NCBI RefSeq assembly: GCF_902499175.1
Contig: NZ_CABVQC010000070.1
Coordinates: forward strand, 1-48,393
Source: Burkholderia aenigmatica
GTDB taxonomy: Bacteria > Pseudomonadota > Gammaproteobacteria > Burkholderiales > Burkholderiaceae
DNA: 48,393 nucleotides
Direction of reading: 5' to 3'
The first letter of the stretch is position 1. Each line of letters starts with the position of its first letter. A model generated the notes under the pieces. That model saw only the letters and a program-made list of their open reading frames with translations. It was not told the origin of the DNA and did no database searches. Shown piece after piece: positions 32,705 to 39,796 of this stretch. The position numbers and the translations under genes were made by a program.

Positions 32705-33751
32705 ATGGACGATCGAATGACGGTTGCAGTCTATGGCGCCACGGGTCATACCGGGCGGTTTGTGGTCGCCGAACTGGCGCGGCGGGGCCTGCGCGCGATC
32801 CGCATCGGCCGCGATGCCGCGCGGCTCGCCGAAGACGGCGGCGACACGACGCTCGCGCGCGTCGCCGCGATCGACGATCCGGTCGCGCTCGACGCCGCAT
32901 TGCGCGGCGCGGCCGCGGTGATCAACTGCGCGGGCCCGTACCTCGATACCGCGCTGCCGCTGGCCGATGCCGCGCTGCGGGCCGGCATCCCCTATCTCGA
33001 CCTGACCGCCGAGCAGCCGTCGGTGCGGCTACTGGCCGAACACTGCGATGCGCGGGCGCGCGCCGCAGGCGTGACCGTCGTGCCGGCCGCGGCGTTCTAC
33101 GGTGGCCTGGCCGACCTGCTCGTCACGGCCGTCGTGGACAAGAACCAGCCGATCGAGCGCGTCGACATCGCAACCGGGCTCGACCGCTGGCACCCGACGC
33201 GCGGTACGCGCGTGACCGGCGAACGCAATCGCGCGGTGCGGCTCGTGCAGAAGGCCGGCAAGCCGACGCCGGTGCCGTCGACCGCGCGCGAACGCGCATG
33301 GCCGTTCCCGCCGCCGATCGGCCGCGTCGACGTGACGCTGCTGCCGTTTTCGGAAGTGATGACGCTGTCGCGTCACCTTCGCATCGATACGATCGAATCG
33401 TGGCTCGCCACCCTCGCGCTGCGCGACGTGCGCGATGCCGCCACGCCGCCGCCCGAGGCGACCGACTCACTCGGCCGCTCGGCACAGCAGTTCGCGATGG
33501 ACGCAATCGTCGTGCAGGGCAGCACGACGCACCGCGCGACGGCGTCCGGCCGCGACATCTACGCGGTCAGCGCACCGATCATCGTCGAGGCAGCCGTGCG
33601 CCTGATCGCTGGCGACACCGTGACGTCAGGCGGCGTGCGTAGTCTCGGCGAGCTGTTCGACGCGCGCGATTTTCTCGCGACGCTCGATTCGGTGGCAGTA
33701 TCGTTCGGCACGACAACCGACCCGGTTTTCCACAAGGAGACACAGGCATGA
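32705..33751 (+). CDS. Saccharopine dehydrogenase-like NAD(P)-binding protein
   Basis: A 348-residue Rossmann-fold protein. The dinucleotide motif is VAVYGATGHTGRFVVAEL at about 5-22, then INCAGPYLDTALPLADAALRAGIPYLDLTAEQPSV, the form seen in saccharopine dehydrogenase-like and trans-acting enoyl reductase proteins. PAAAFYGGLADLLV follows. The start ATG 32705 has GGAG seven bases upstream; an in-frame TTG two codons earlier is not needed. Its stop overlaps the ATG of the next gene (ATGA). The true reaction is not known; an oxidoreductase acting on a small metabolite or lipid is the best guess. Confidence 0.75.
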   Translation: MDDRMTVAVYGATGHTGRFVVAELARRGLRAIRIGRDAARLAEDGGDTTLARVAAIDDPVALDAALRGAAAVINCAGPYLDTALPLADAALRAGIPYLDLTAEQPSVRLLAEHCDARARAAGVTVVPAAAFYGGLADLLVTAVVDKNQPIERVDIATGLDRWHPTRGTRVTGERNRAVRLVQKAGKPTPVPSTARERAWPFPPPIGRVDVTLLPFSEVMTLSRHLRIDTIESWLATLALRDVRDAATPPPEATDSLGRSAQQFAMDAIVVQGSTTHRATASGRDIYAVSAPIIVEAAVRLIAGDTVTSGGVRSLGELFDARDFLATLDSVAVSFGTTTDPVFHKETQA

Positions 33752-34509
33752 GCAGCAATGAGAAAGGCGCATATTTCCGTTCGCTTCACCGCGCGGGCCA
33801 GCCGCTGGCGCTGTTCAACGTATGGGACGCCGGCAGCGCGCGCACGGCGGCCGACGCGGGCGCTGTCGCGCTGGCAACCGGCAGCTGGTCGGTCGCGGCG
33901 GCCAACGGTTTCGTCGACGGCGAGCAGATGCCGCGTGCGCTGATGATGGAGGTGCTCGAGCGGATCACGCGTGCGACGGACCTGCCCGTCACCGTCGATC
34001 TCGAAAGCGGGTACGGCGAGCGGCCGGACGATGTCGCCGAAACGATCGCGCTCAGCATCAAAGCCGGCGCGATCGGCTGCAACCTCGAGGACAGCTTCCC
34101 GGCAACGGGTGAATTGCGTGACGTCGATGCGGCGGCGACCCGTCTCGCGGCGGCTCGCCAGGCTGCGGATCGCGCGGGCGCCGACTACTTCATCAACGCG
34201 CGTACCGACGTGTTCTTCAAGGCGCCGGCCGACACGCACGACGAGCGCCTGCTCGATGCCACGCTGGCCCGCGCACGCGCGTACGCAGCGGCCGGTGCCG
34301 ACGGGCTGTTCGTGCCGGGGCTGCGCTCGCCGGCGCTCATTCGTGCGCTGACGGCCGCCTCGCCGCTGCCGGTGAACGTGATGCGCGTCACGGCCACGCC
34401 GACGCTCGCCGAATTCGCGGCATACGGCGTGGCCCGCATCAGCCACGGGCCGTATCCGTACCTGCAGGCGATGAAGACGCTGGCGGAGATGGTCAGGCAA
34501 GGCGGCTGA
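33748..34509 (+). CDS. Isocitrate lyase/PEP mutase family protein
   Basis: A 253-residue TIM barrel of the isocitrate lyase/phosphoenolpyruvate mutase superfamily. LFNVWDAGSARTAADAGAVALATGS and PVTVDLESGYGERPDDV hold the Mg2+-binding acidic residues; NLEDSF and FINARTDVFFK follow. The catalytic K-x-C-G-H loop of isocitrate and methylisocitrate lyases is absent, which points to the PEP mutase/oxaloacetase-like subgroup with unknown C-C or P-C chemistry. It is translationally coupled to the saccharopine-dehydrogenase-like gene (four-base overlap) and under the same TetR control. Confidence 0.85.
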   Translation: MSSNEKGAYFRSLHRAGQPLALFNVWDAGSARTAADAGAVALATGSWSVAAANGFVDGEQMPRALMMEVLERITRATDLPVTVDLESGYGERPDDVAETIALSIKAGAIGCNLEDSFPATGELRDVDAAATRLAAARQAADRAGADYFINARTDVFFKAPADTHDERLLDATLARARAYAAAGADGLFVPGLRSPALIRALTAASPLPVNVMRVTATPTLAEFAAYGVARISHGPYPYLQAMKTLAEMVRQGG

Positions 34510-34534
34510 CGCGCGTTTCATCGTGATCCAGGGC

Positions 34535-34558
34535 CGGCCGGCATCGCGATGCCGGCCG
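34535..34558. terminator. 24-base perfect palindrome between convergent genes
   Basis: A perfect 24-base palindrome, centred on ATCGCGAT at 34543-34550, with GC-rich arms (CGGCCGGC/GCCGGCCG). It lies between the PEP-mutase-family gene and the convergent hypothetical gene. It can fold into a strong stem on either strand, so it probably marks the end of both transcripts. Confidence 0.5.
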
Positions 34559-34574
34559 CACGCCGCACCGGCCG

Positions 34575-34895
34575 TCACAGATCGCCCGGCCTCTCCCAGA
34601 CCTTGACGTGCTCCATTGCCCGCTCGACGTCGTCCATGTCGTCGGCGCCGAGCGACCGATCGAATTTTGCGGTGATGATCTTTCTCACCTCCGCCAGCCG
34701 CCGGGTCACGCGGCCCTCGTCGATGAACCGGTTGGTTTCCTGCGCATAGTCCGGATCCGGGCCGGCAGCGGCTGCCGGGCCAGCGTGATAGTAGCGGCCG
34801 ATATTGCGCAACGAGATGAGGATGTACTCGATCTCCGCGAGCACACGCAATGCCTCCTCACCGGACAGTTCGATCGTTTCGTTATCCTTCTTCAT
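34575..34895 (-). CDS. Hypothetical protein
   Basis: A 106-residue, charged cytoplasmic protein that I do not recognise. It has two probable helices (GEEALRVLAEIEYILISLRNIGRYY and VTRRLAEVRKIITAKFDRSL) around an Ala/Pro-rich middle, and no signal peptide or Cys. ATG 34895 (MKKDNETIEL) is preferred over the ATG seven codons upstream because GGAAC sits six bases before it. It follows, on the same strand, another small unrecognised gene after 36 bases, so the pair is probably one operon. The pair has no regulator beside it. Confidence 0.55.
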   Translation of the reverse strand: MKKDNETIELSGEEALRVLAEIEYILISLRNIGRYYHAGPAAAAGPDPDYAQETNRFIDEGRVTRRLAEVRKIITAKFDRSLGADDMDDVERAMEHVKVWERPGDL

Positions 34896-34931
34896 CTCGC
34901 GTTCCGTCGCGCGCATGCGTCGATTGCCTCG

Positions 34932-35327
34932 CTATTTCCGGACGTCGATACCGTCGCGCCCGACGGTGTGGTCGAATTCGATCTCGCGAACGTCGAATGC
35001 GGGATCGGGTGCCCTGCCGGCCAGCACGTGAAAAACATCGCGAACATATTTCTCCTTGTCGGTCACGTCGTCCAGCGGAATCTCGTGCGGCACGATGCCA
35101 CGCCAGTGCGCCAGCCATGAACCCGACACCAGCACATACTCCAGTGCGTCGACGACGCGGGACCGGGATTCGGCACCGTATCGCTCGAATCGGGTCTTCA
35201 TCTGCTGGAGCAGCCACGCCCGCCCGTCATCGGAGTTGATGGTGAAATCGTCCAGCTCGTCATCGGTCATGATGAACAAGCACGTGTACAGCGGCGACAG
35301 ATAGTTGAAGTTGATTACCGTCTTCAT
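34932..35327 (-). CDS. Hypothetical protein
   Basis: A 131-residue acidic protein, not recognised. It has a central segment LLQQMKTRFERYGAESRSRVVDALEYVLVSGSWLAHW and an acidic C-terminal part (AFDVREIEFDHTVGRDGIDVRK). No signal peptide or membrane helix is seen. I take ATG 35327; an ATG 19 codons later (MTDDELDD) is an alternative, and neither has a clear ribosome site. It is the first gene of a two-gene set with the 106-residue protein. Paired small acidic proteins of this kind can be immunity factors or adaptors, but nothing in the sequence proves that. Confidence 0.5.
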   Translation of the reverse strand: MKTVINFNYLSPLYTCLFIMTDDELDDFTINSDDGRAWLLQQMKTRFERYGAESRSRVVDALEYVLVSGSWLAHWRGIVPHEIPLDDVTDKEKYVRDVFHVLAGRAPDPAFDVREIEFDHTVGRDGIDVRK

Positions 35328-35686
35328 TGAGCCAAGCGCTTCAAGAATGCAGTTGTTGCGTGGAAAAATCCGGGAAGCCCATCACGCCGCGCATGCGAAC
35401 GGCCAACGCGACCGCGCCCTCCCCCAGCACCGGCCAACGATCGCCCGCCCTTTCCGGCCACCGGCGCCAGCATCGCGCCACGGATGCTCGCACATCATAC
35501 GATCGCATGCGCGCGCCACGCGAATCGGCCCGCTGGACCCGGGTGTGCCGCGCGATCGATGCGCGCCGTTCGCCGCCCCATCACGCCGGGTGATTACATC
35601 GCATGTAATTGGCGCACGACACGACCGCTCCTACGCTTCGGGTGTCGCGCCGCCATTCCGGCGGCGCTCATCGCCCGGGAGACATC
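35328..35686. promoter_or_regulatory. Control region upstream of the cysteine-less CMD gene
   Basis: This 359-base gap has no credible gene. Its clearest element is the inverted repeat ATTACAT-CGC-ATGTAAT at 35593-35609. The last six bases, TGTAAT, could serve as a -10, with transcription starting near 35616, so a protein bound here would block it. The XRE/MmyB-like regulator encoded just downstream is the obvious candidate binder. The rest of the gap shows nothing that I can name. Confidence 0.5.
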
Positions 35687-36244
35687 ATGTCCGCCTATCC
35701 GCTTCACACCATCGACTCCGCGCCGGCCGAATCGAAGCCCGTCCTCCAGCAGCTCCAGCAAACCTTCGGCATCGTCCCGAACATCGCGGCGGCCATGGCC
35801 GCATCGCCGGTGCTGATCAACGGCTTCATCGGCCTGTTCGAGCGCGTGCACGCCAGCAGCCTCACCGAGCCGCAGATCCAGACGCTCCTGCTCACCAACG
35901 CGGTCACGAACGCGAGCGAGTGGCCGGTCGCCTTCCATACCGCGCTTGCGCTGAAACAGGGTGTGACCCACGCCGACGTCGATGCGATCCGCCGCGGCGG
36001 CCTGCCCGGCGACGCGACACTGGCCGCGCTGTCGGCCCTGGCGCGCAAGCTGATCGACACCCGCGGCCGCCTGGCCGATGCCGACCGGCAGTCGTTCCTC
36101 GACGCCGGCTTCAGCGCCGAACAGTTGCTGGAAGTGATCGCGGTAGTCGCCGCCTCGACGATCACGAACTACGTCGGCAGCGTCACGCGGCCCATGCTCG
36201 AAGCGCCGTTCGACGCATTCGCGTGGCATGCGAACGCCGCGTGA
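35687..36244 (+). CDS. Carboxymuconolactone decarboxylase-family protein lacking redox cysteines
   Basis: A 185-residue CMD/AhpD-like helical protein. The motif position that has CxxC-x3-H in AhpD reads NASEWPVAFHTALAL here: the histidine is kept but both cysteines are gone. LTEPQIQTLLLTNAVTNAS before it and FLDAGFSAEQLLEVIAVVAASTITNYVGSVT after it are typical for the family. GGGAG precedes ATG 35687. It lies 47 bases upstream of an XRE regulator gene on the same strand. Without cysteines it is unlikely to be a peroxidase. The function is unknown. Confidence 0.8.
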   Translation: MSAYPLHTIDSAPAESKPVLQQLQQTFGIVPNIAAAMAASPVLINGFIGLFERVHASSLTEPQIQTLLLTNAVTNASEWPVAFHTALALKQGVTHADVDAIRRGGLPGDATLAALSALARKLIDTRGRLADADRQSFLDAGFSAEQLLEVIAVVAASTITNYVGSVTRPMLEAPFDAFAWHANAA

Positions 36245-36291
36245 GTCCGATATAGTCGATCGGTCGCTCATGGAATGCCGAGGGAGGCACG

Positions 36292-37137
36292 ATGCACGCC
36301 AGCCGTCGCGATCGGCACGCGCCGCCGCATGAACTGGGCCAGTTGCTGCGCTACTGGCGCGACGTGCGCGGCGTGAGCCAGCTCGACCTGTCGCTCGATG
36401 CGGGCATTTCGCAGCGCCAGATCAGTTTCATCGAAAGCGGGCGCAGCGTGCCGGGCCGCGACACGCTGCTGACGCTCGCGCAGACGCTGGACGTGCCGCT
36501 GCGCGAGCGCAACGCGCTGCTGCTCGCGGCCGGCTATGCGCCCGTATATTCGGAAGCGCCGTGGGACGCGCAGGAGATGCAGGGCGTGATCGGCGCGCTG
36601 GAACGGGTCGTGCGCCAGCACGATCCGTTTCCGGCGATCGTGATGGACCGTCACTGGAACGTGCTGATGACCAACGACGCGGCGCCGCGCTTTTTCGGCT
36701 GCTTCATCGACATGGCCGCGCGCGACGGCCCGCGCAACCTGCTGCGCCTGATGTTCGATCCGCACGGCATGCGGCCGTTCCTGGCCGACTGGGATACCGT
36801 GTCGCGCAGCCTGCTGCAGCGCGTGCAGCGCGAATCGGTCGGCCGCGTGATCGACGACGACACACGGCGGCTGCTCGACGACCTGCTCGCCAGCCCCGAT
36901 GCGCCGCGCGACTGGAAAACACCGCTGGCGCCAGCCGCCGCGCCGTCGCTGCCGGTCATCCCGATCGGCTTCGTGCACGAAGGCGTCGTGCTGCGTTACT
37001 TCTCGCTGGTCACGACGGTGGGTACGCCCCAAAGCGCCGCCGCGCAGGAACTGCGCATGGAGTGCATGTTCCCCGCCGACGACGCGACCGAAGCGCGCCA
37101 CCGGCAGTTGCTCGACGCGCACGCACCGGTGCGCTGA
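36292..37137 (+). CDS. XRE-family regulator with MmyB-like ligand domain
   Basis: A 281-residue regulator. The N-terminal XRE helix-turn-helix is LGQLLRYWRDVRGVSQLDLSLDAGISQRQISFIESGRSVPGRDTLLTLAQTLDVPLRERNALLLAAGY (about residues 14-81). The rest is the MmyB-type domain (DPFPAIVMDRHWNVLMTNDAA is diagnostic), which is thought to bind fatty acid-like or other small ligands. GGGAGG precedes ATG 36292. It follows the cysteine-less CMD gene and probably controls it through the repeat at 35593-35609. Such regulators usually sit next to a single oxidoreductase target. Confidence 0.88.
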   Translation: MHASRRDRHAPPHELGQLLRYWRDVRGVSQLDLSLDAGISQRQISFIESGRSVPGRDTLLTLAQTLDVPLRERNALLLAAGYAPVYSEAPWDAQEMQGVIGALERVVRQHDPFPAIVMDRHWNVLMTNDAAPRFFGCFIDMAARDGPRNLLRLMFDPHGMRPFLADWDTVSRSLLQRVQRESVGRVIDDDTRRLLDDLLASPDAPRDWKTPLAPAAAPSLPVIPIGFVHEGVVLRYFSLVTTVGTPQSAAAQELRMECMFPADDATEARHRQLLDAHAPVR

Positions 37138-37138
37138 G

Positions 37139-37160
37139 CGGCGGGCCGAGCGGCCCGCCG
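37139..37160. terminator. Stem-loop between convergent XRE and MFS genes
   Basis: CGGCGGGCCG at 37139-37148 and CGGCCCGCCG at 37151-37160 form a perfect 10-base stem with only AG between, immediately after the XRE stop and before the end of the MFS gene. The stem is very stable and serves either strand; there is no T-run. Confidence 0.5.
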
Positions 37161-37167
37161 GTGCGAC

Positions 37168-38382
37168 TCACTCCGCCAGCGGCACGGACACCACGCCGAC
37201 GCGCTTCGGCACGCCGGTCACGATCGTCGCAACCGCGACGGCCAGCACGACGGCTGCCGCAACGAACACGCCGGCCGCGCCGTTCGCGTCGAATACGACA
37301 CCGCCGGCTGCCGCGCCCGTCGCGATCGCAAGCTGGATCGCCGCGACGATCAGCCCGCCTGCGCTCTCGGCCTCATCGGGCACGGTACGCGTGACCCACG
37401 TCGACCAGGCGACGGGCACGCCGCCGAACGCCATCCCCCACAACGCGACGAGCACCGCGTCGATCATCGGCGCACGGCCCAGCGCGACGAGCGCGACGCC
37501 GAGCACGACCATCAACGCAGGCATCCCGATCAGCATCGGCCGCAACCGGTGTTCGAGCACGCGGCCGGCAAGCGACGTGCCGACGAAGTTCGCGATGCCG
37601 TAGCCGAGCAGGATCGCCGACAGCCCGTTCACGCCGACGCCCGCGACCTGTTCGAGGAACGGCCGCAGGTACGTGAAGAACGCAAAGTGCCCAGTGAACA
37701 CGAGGATCGTCGCGAACATCCCAAGGCCGACGGTCGGCCGGCGCAGCACGTCGATCAGCGTGCGCAGCCGCGTCGTGCCGCTCGGCGGCATCGACGGCAG
37801 CGTGATGACCTGCGACACGAACGAAACGGCGCCGAGCACGGCGGCGATCAGGAACACGTTGCGCCAGCCGATCAGGTGACCGAAGTAGCTGCCCATCGGC
37901 GCGGACGCGATCGTCGCGACCGCCACGCCGCTGAAGATGATCGACAGCGCGCGCGGCACCATCGCGGTCGGCACGAGCCGCATCGCGGTGGCCGTCGCCA
38001 TCGTCCAGAAGCCGCCGAGCGCGATGCCGAGCACGACGCGGCCGACCAGCAGCATCGCCAGGTTCGGCGCGAACGCGACCGCCAGGTTCGATGCGACGAG
38101 CAGCACCGAGAACACGAGCAGCACGCGCCGCCGGTCGATCGTGCGCGTCAGCGCCGAGATCAAGAGGCTCGTGACGAGCGCGACCGTTGCGGTGGCCGTA
38201 ACGGCCTGCCCGGCCACGCCTTCGGTCACGCCAAGGCTGTCGGCCATCGGCGTCAGCAGACTGGCGGGCAGGAATTCGGCCGTGACGAGCCCGAAGACGC
38301 CGAGCGTCATCGAGAATACCGCGCCCCAGGCCGGTTCGCGGGGGGCCGCCGTCGAGGCGGCCGTGGAGATTCCGGGATTCAT
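37168..38382 (-). CDS. MFS transporter, DHA1-type drug/arabinose efflux
   Basis: A 404-residue major facilitator with 12 probable membrane segments. The first segment is AVFSMTLGVFGLVTAEFLPASLLTPMADSLGVTEGVAGQAVTATATVALVTS, characteristic of the DHA1 family (AraJ/NepI/PbuE/SotB branch), followed by RTIDRRRVLLVFSVLL and GFWTMATATAMRLVP. ATG 38382 gives the normal family N-terminus; a much longer open frame upstream crosses the AraC gene and is rejected. It is divergent from the AraC-type regulator 70 bases away. Efflux of purine nucleosides, sugars or drugs is typical for the branch; the substrate is not readable. Confidence 0.88.
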   Translation of the reverse strand: MNPGISTAASTAAPREPAWGAVFSMTLGVFGLVTAEFLPASLLTPMADSLGVTEGVAGQAVTATATVALVTSLLISALTRTIDRRRVLLVFSVLLVASNLAVAFAPNLAMLLVGRVVLGIALGGFWTMATATAMRLVPTAMVPRALSIIFSGVAVATIASAPMGSYFGHLIGWRNVFLIAAVLGAVSFVSQVITLPSMPPSGTTRLRTLIDVLRRPTVGLGMFATILVFTGHFAFFTYLRPFLEQVAGVGVNGLSAILLGYGIANFVGTSLAGRVLEHRLRPMLIGMPALMVVLGVALVALGRAPMIDAVLVALWGMAFGGVPVAWSTWVTRTVPDEAESAGGLIVAAIQLAIATGAAAGGVVFDANGAAGVFVAAAVVLAVAVATIVTGVPKRVGVVSVPLAE

Positions 38383-38452
38383 GCGTGGTTCCGTGTCGGT
38401 TAGGGAAAGTACTGATGAGGGCGTATCGTAAGGAACCACGCCAGGACGGTCT

Positions 38453-39502
38453 ATGACATACAATCCGCTCTTGTTGATCGATCGTCCGAATCTCGAAATG
38501 TCCGAGCCCCTGCTGCCACCCATCCCCGACGTGCACGACCTCGTCAGCGAGCTGCTGCTGGGGATGCGCCTGAGCGGCGTGCAGTACCGCCGCATCCAGG
38601 TCGCGCGGCCGTTCGGGCTGAATTTCGGCCATGTGACGGGCCGCGCGCAGTTCCATTTCGTCGGGCGCGGGCCGGTGCTGCTGCGCGACGCGTCGGGCAA
38701 CACGATGCGGCTCGAGGCCGGCGACGCAATCCTGCTGCCGCATGGCGGCATGCACGCGCTGGTGTCGGACCCCGATGCACCGTGCCGCGAGATCAACGGT
38801 TTCGAGGTCGCGAAGATCTGCGATACGGTGGCGTCGGTCGCGTCGGCCGGCGTGTCGCCGGCCAGTTGCGCGACGACCGAGCCGGGCGCCGGCGATGCGC
38901 TGATCTTCAGCGCGTGCATGGAGCTCGACCTCGGCGGCATGCAGCCGCTGGTCGGCACGATGCCCGAGTTCATGCACGTCGGCACGCTGCTCGCGCGCTA
39001 CCCGGAAATCCGCCCGATGCTCGACGCGATGGAACGCGAAGCATGCTCGGCGCGCGCGGGCTTCGCGGGCATCCTCGCGCGGCTCGCGGACGTGGTCGCA
39101 GCCTTCATCGTGCGCGGCTGGGTCGAGTGCGGATGTGGCGACGCGACGGGCTGGGTGCAGGCGCTGCGCGAGCCGAAGCTCGGCCGCGCGATCGTCGCGC
39201 TGCATCGCGACCCGGGCCGCAACTGGAGCGTGGCGGAACTCGCCACCGAAGCAGGCGTGTCACGCTCGGTGTTCGCCGAGCGCTTTCTCGCGGCCACCGG
39301 GATGACGCCCGTGCGCTACCTGACCGAACTGCGGATGCGGCTCGCCGCGCAATGGATCACGCGCGATCACGAGGCGATCGAGGCCGTCGCATACCGGCTC
39401 GGCTACGGCTCGCTCGCCGCGTTCAGCCGCGCGTTCAAGCGCGTGGTGGGCAAGCCGCCGGGCGCGGTGCGCGCGGACGGCGAGGTGCGTGTCGAAGCGT
39501 AA
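38453..39502 (+). CDS. AraC-family transcriptional regulator with cupin N-terminal domain
   Basis: A 349-residue regulator. The N-terminal half is a cupin-like domain (FHFVGRGPVLLRDASGNTMRLEAGDAILLPHGGMHAL). The C-terminal AraC domain has the usual two helix-turn-helix motifs: WSVAELATEAGVSRSVFAERFLAATGMTPVRYLTELRMRLAAQWIT and AVAYRLGYGSLAAFSRAFKRVVGKPPGAVR. ATG 38453 has AGGA seven bases upstream; however TACAAT at 38459-38464 looks like a -10, in which case ATG 38498 would be the true start. It is divergent from the MFS efflux gene and is the likely activator. Cupin_6-type AraC proteins typically control a neighbouring transporter or short-chain dehydrogenase. Confidence 0.88.
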   Translation: MTYNPLLLIDRPNLEMSEPLLPPIPDVHDLVSELLLGMRLSGVQYRRIQVARPFGLNFGHVTGRAQFHFVGRGPVLLRDASGNTMRLEAGDAILLPHGGMHALVSDPDAPCREINGFEVAKICDTVASVASAGVSPASCATTEPGAGDALIFSACMELDLGGMQPLVGTMPEFMHVGTLLARYPEIRPMLDAMEREACSARAGFAGILARLADVVAAFIVRGWVECGCGDATGWVQALREPKLGRAIVALHRDPGRNWSVAELATEAGVSRSVFAERFLAATGMTPVRYLTELRMRLAAQWITRDHEAIEAVAYRLGYGSLAAFSRAFKRVVGKPPGAVRADGEVRVEA

Positions 39503-39572
39503 TGCGTCGCGCGTGAGGCTCGCGGCGGCCGCTAGGCGTCGCTCAAGTCACCGCCGCGCATGATGGCAGCCG

Positions 39573-39740
39573 TCAGCCGCTGCGCGCTTCCAGCCGGTCG
39601 ACCAGCGCCGTCGCGCACTGCACCGCAAGCGCCGCGCACTGCTCCGCATCCACGACTGCGCCGCTCGCGACGGTACCCTGCACGATCCGGCCCAGCAAAT
39701 CTTTCGAGAGATCGGCGATCTCGTAGTCCCGTTCCGTCAT
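39573..39740 (-). CDS. Small hypothetical protein
   Basis: A 55-residue protein starting at ATG 39740 with a strong AGGAGGG ribosome site, which is the main argument that it is real. It has an acidic N-terminus (MTERDYEIADLSKDLLGRIVQ) and an Ala/Val-rich helix (AEQCAALAVQCATALVDRLEA) with two cysteines. No membrane segment or known motif. It lies 56 bases after the transglutaminase-like gene on the same strand and may be its operon partner. I do not recognise a function. Confidence 0.55.
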   Translation of the reverse strand: MTERDYEIADLSKDLLGRIVQGTVASGAVVDAEQCAALAVQCATALVDRLEARSG

Positions 39741-39796
39741 GATGTCCCTCCTGCACGTCGATCGATGGCCTCGACGCGCGCACGTCCCCTGCCCGT

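Noticed and set aside
38453..38985. Very long minus-strand MFS frame extending across the AraC gene.
   Set aside because: The transporter family N-terminus begins at 38382; the extension is antisense to the cupin domain of the AraC gene.
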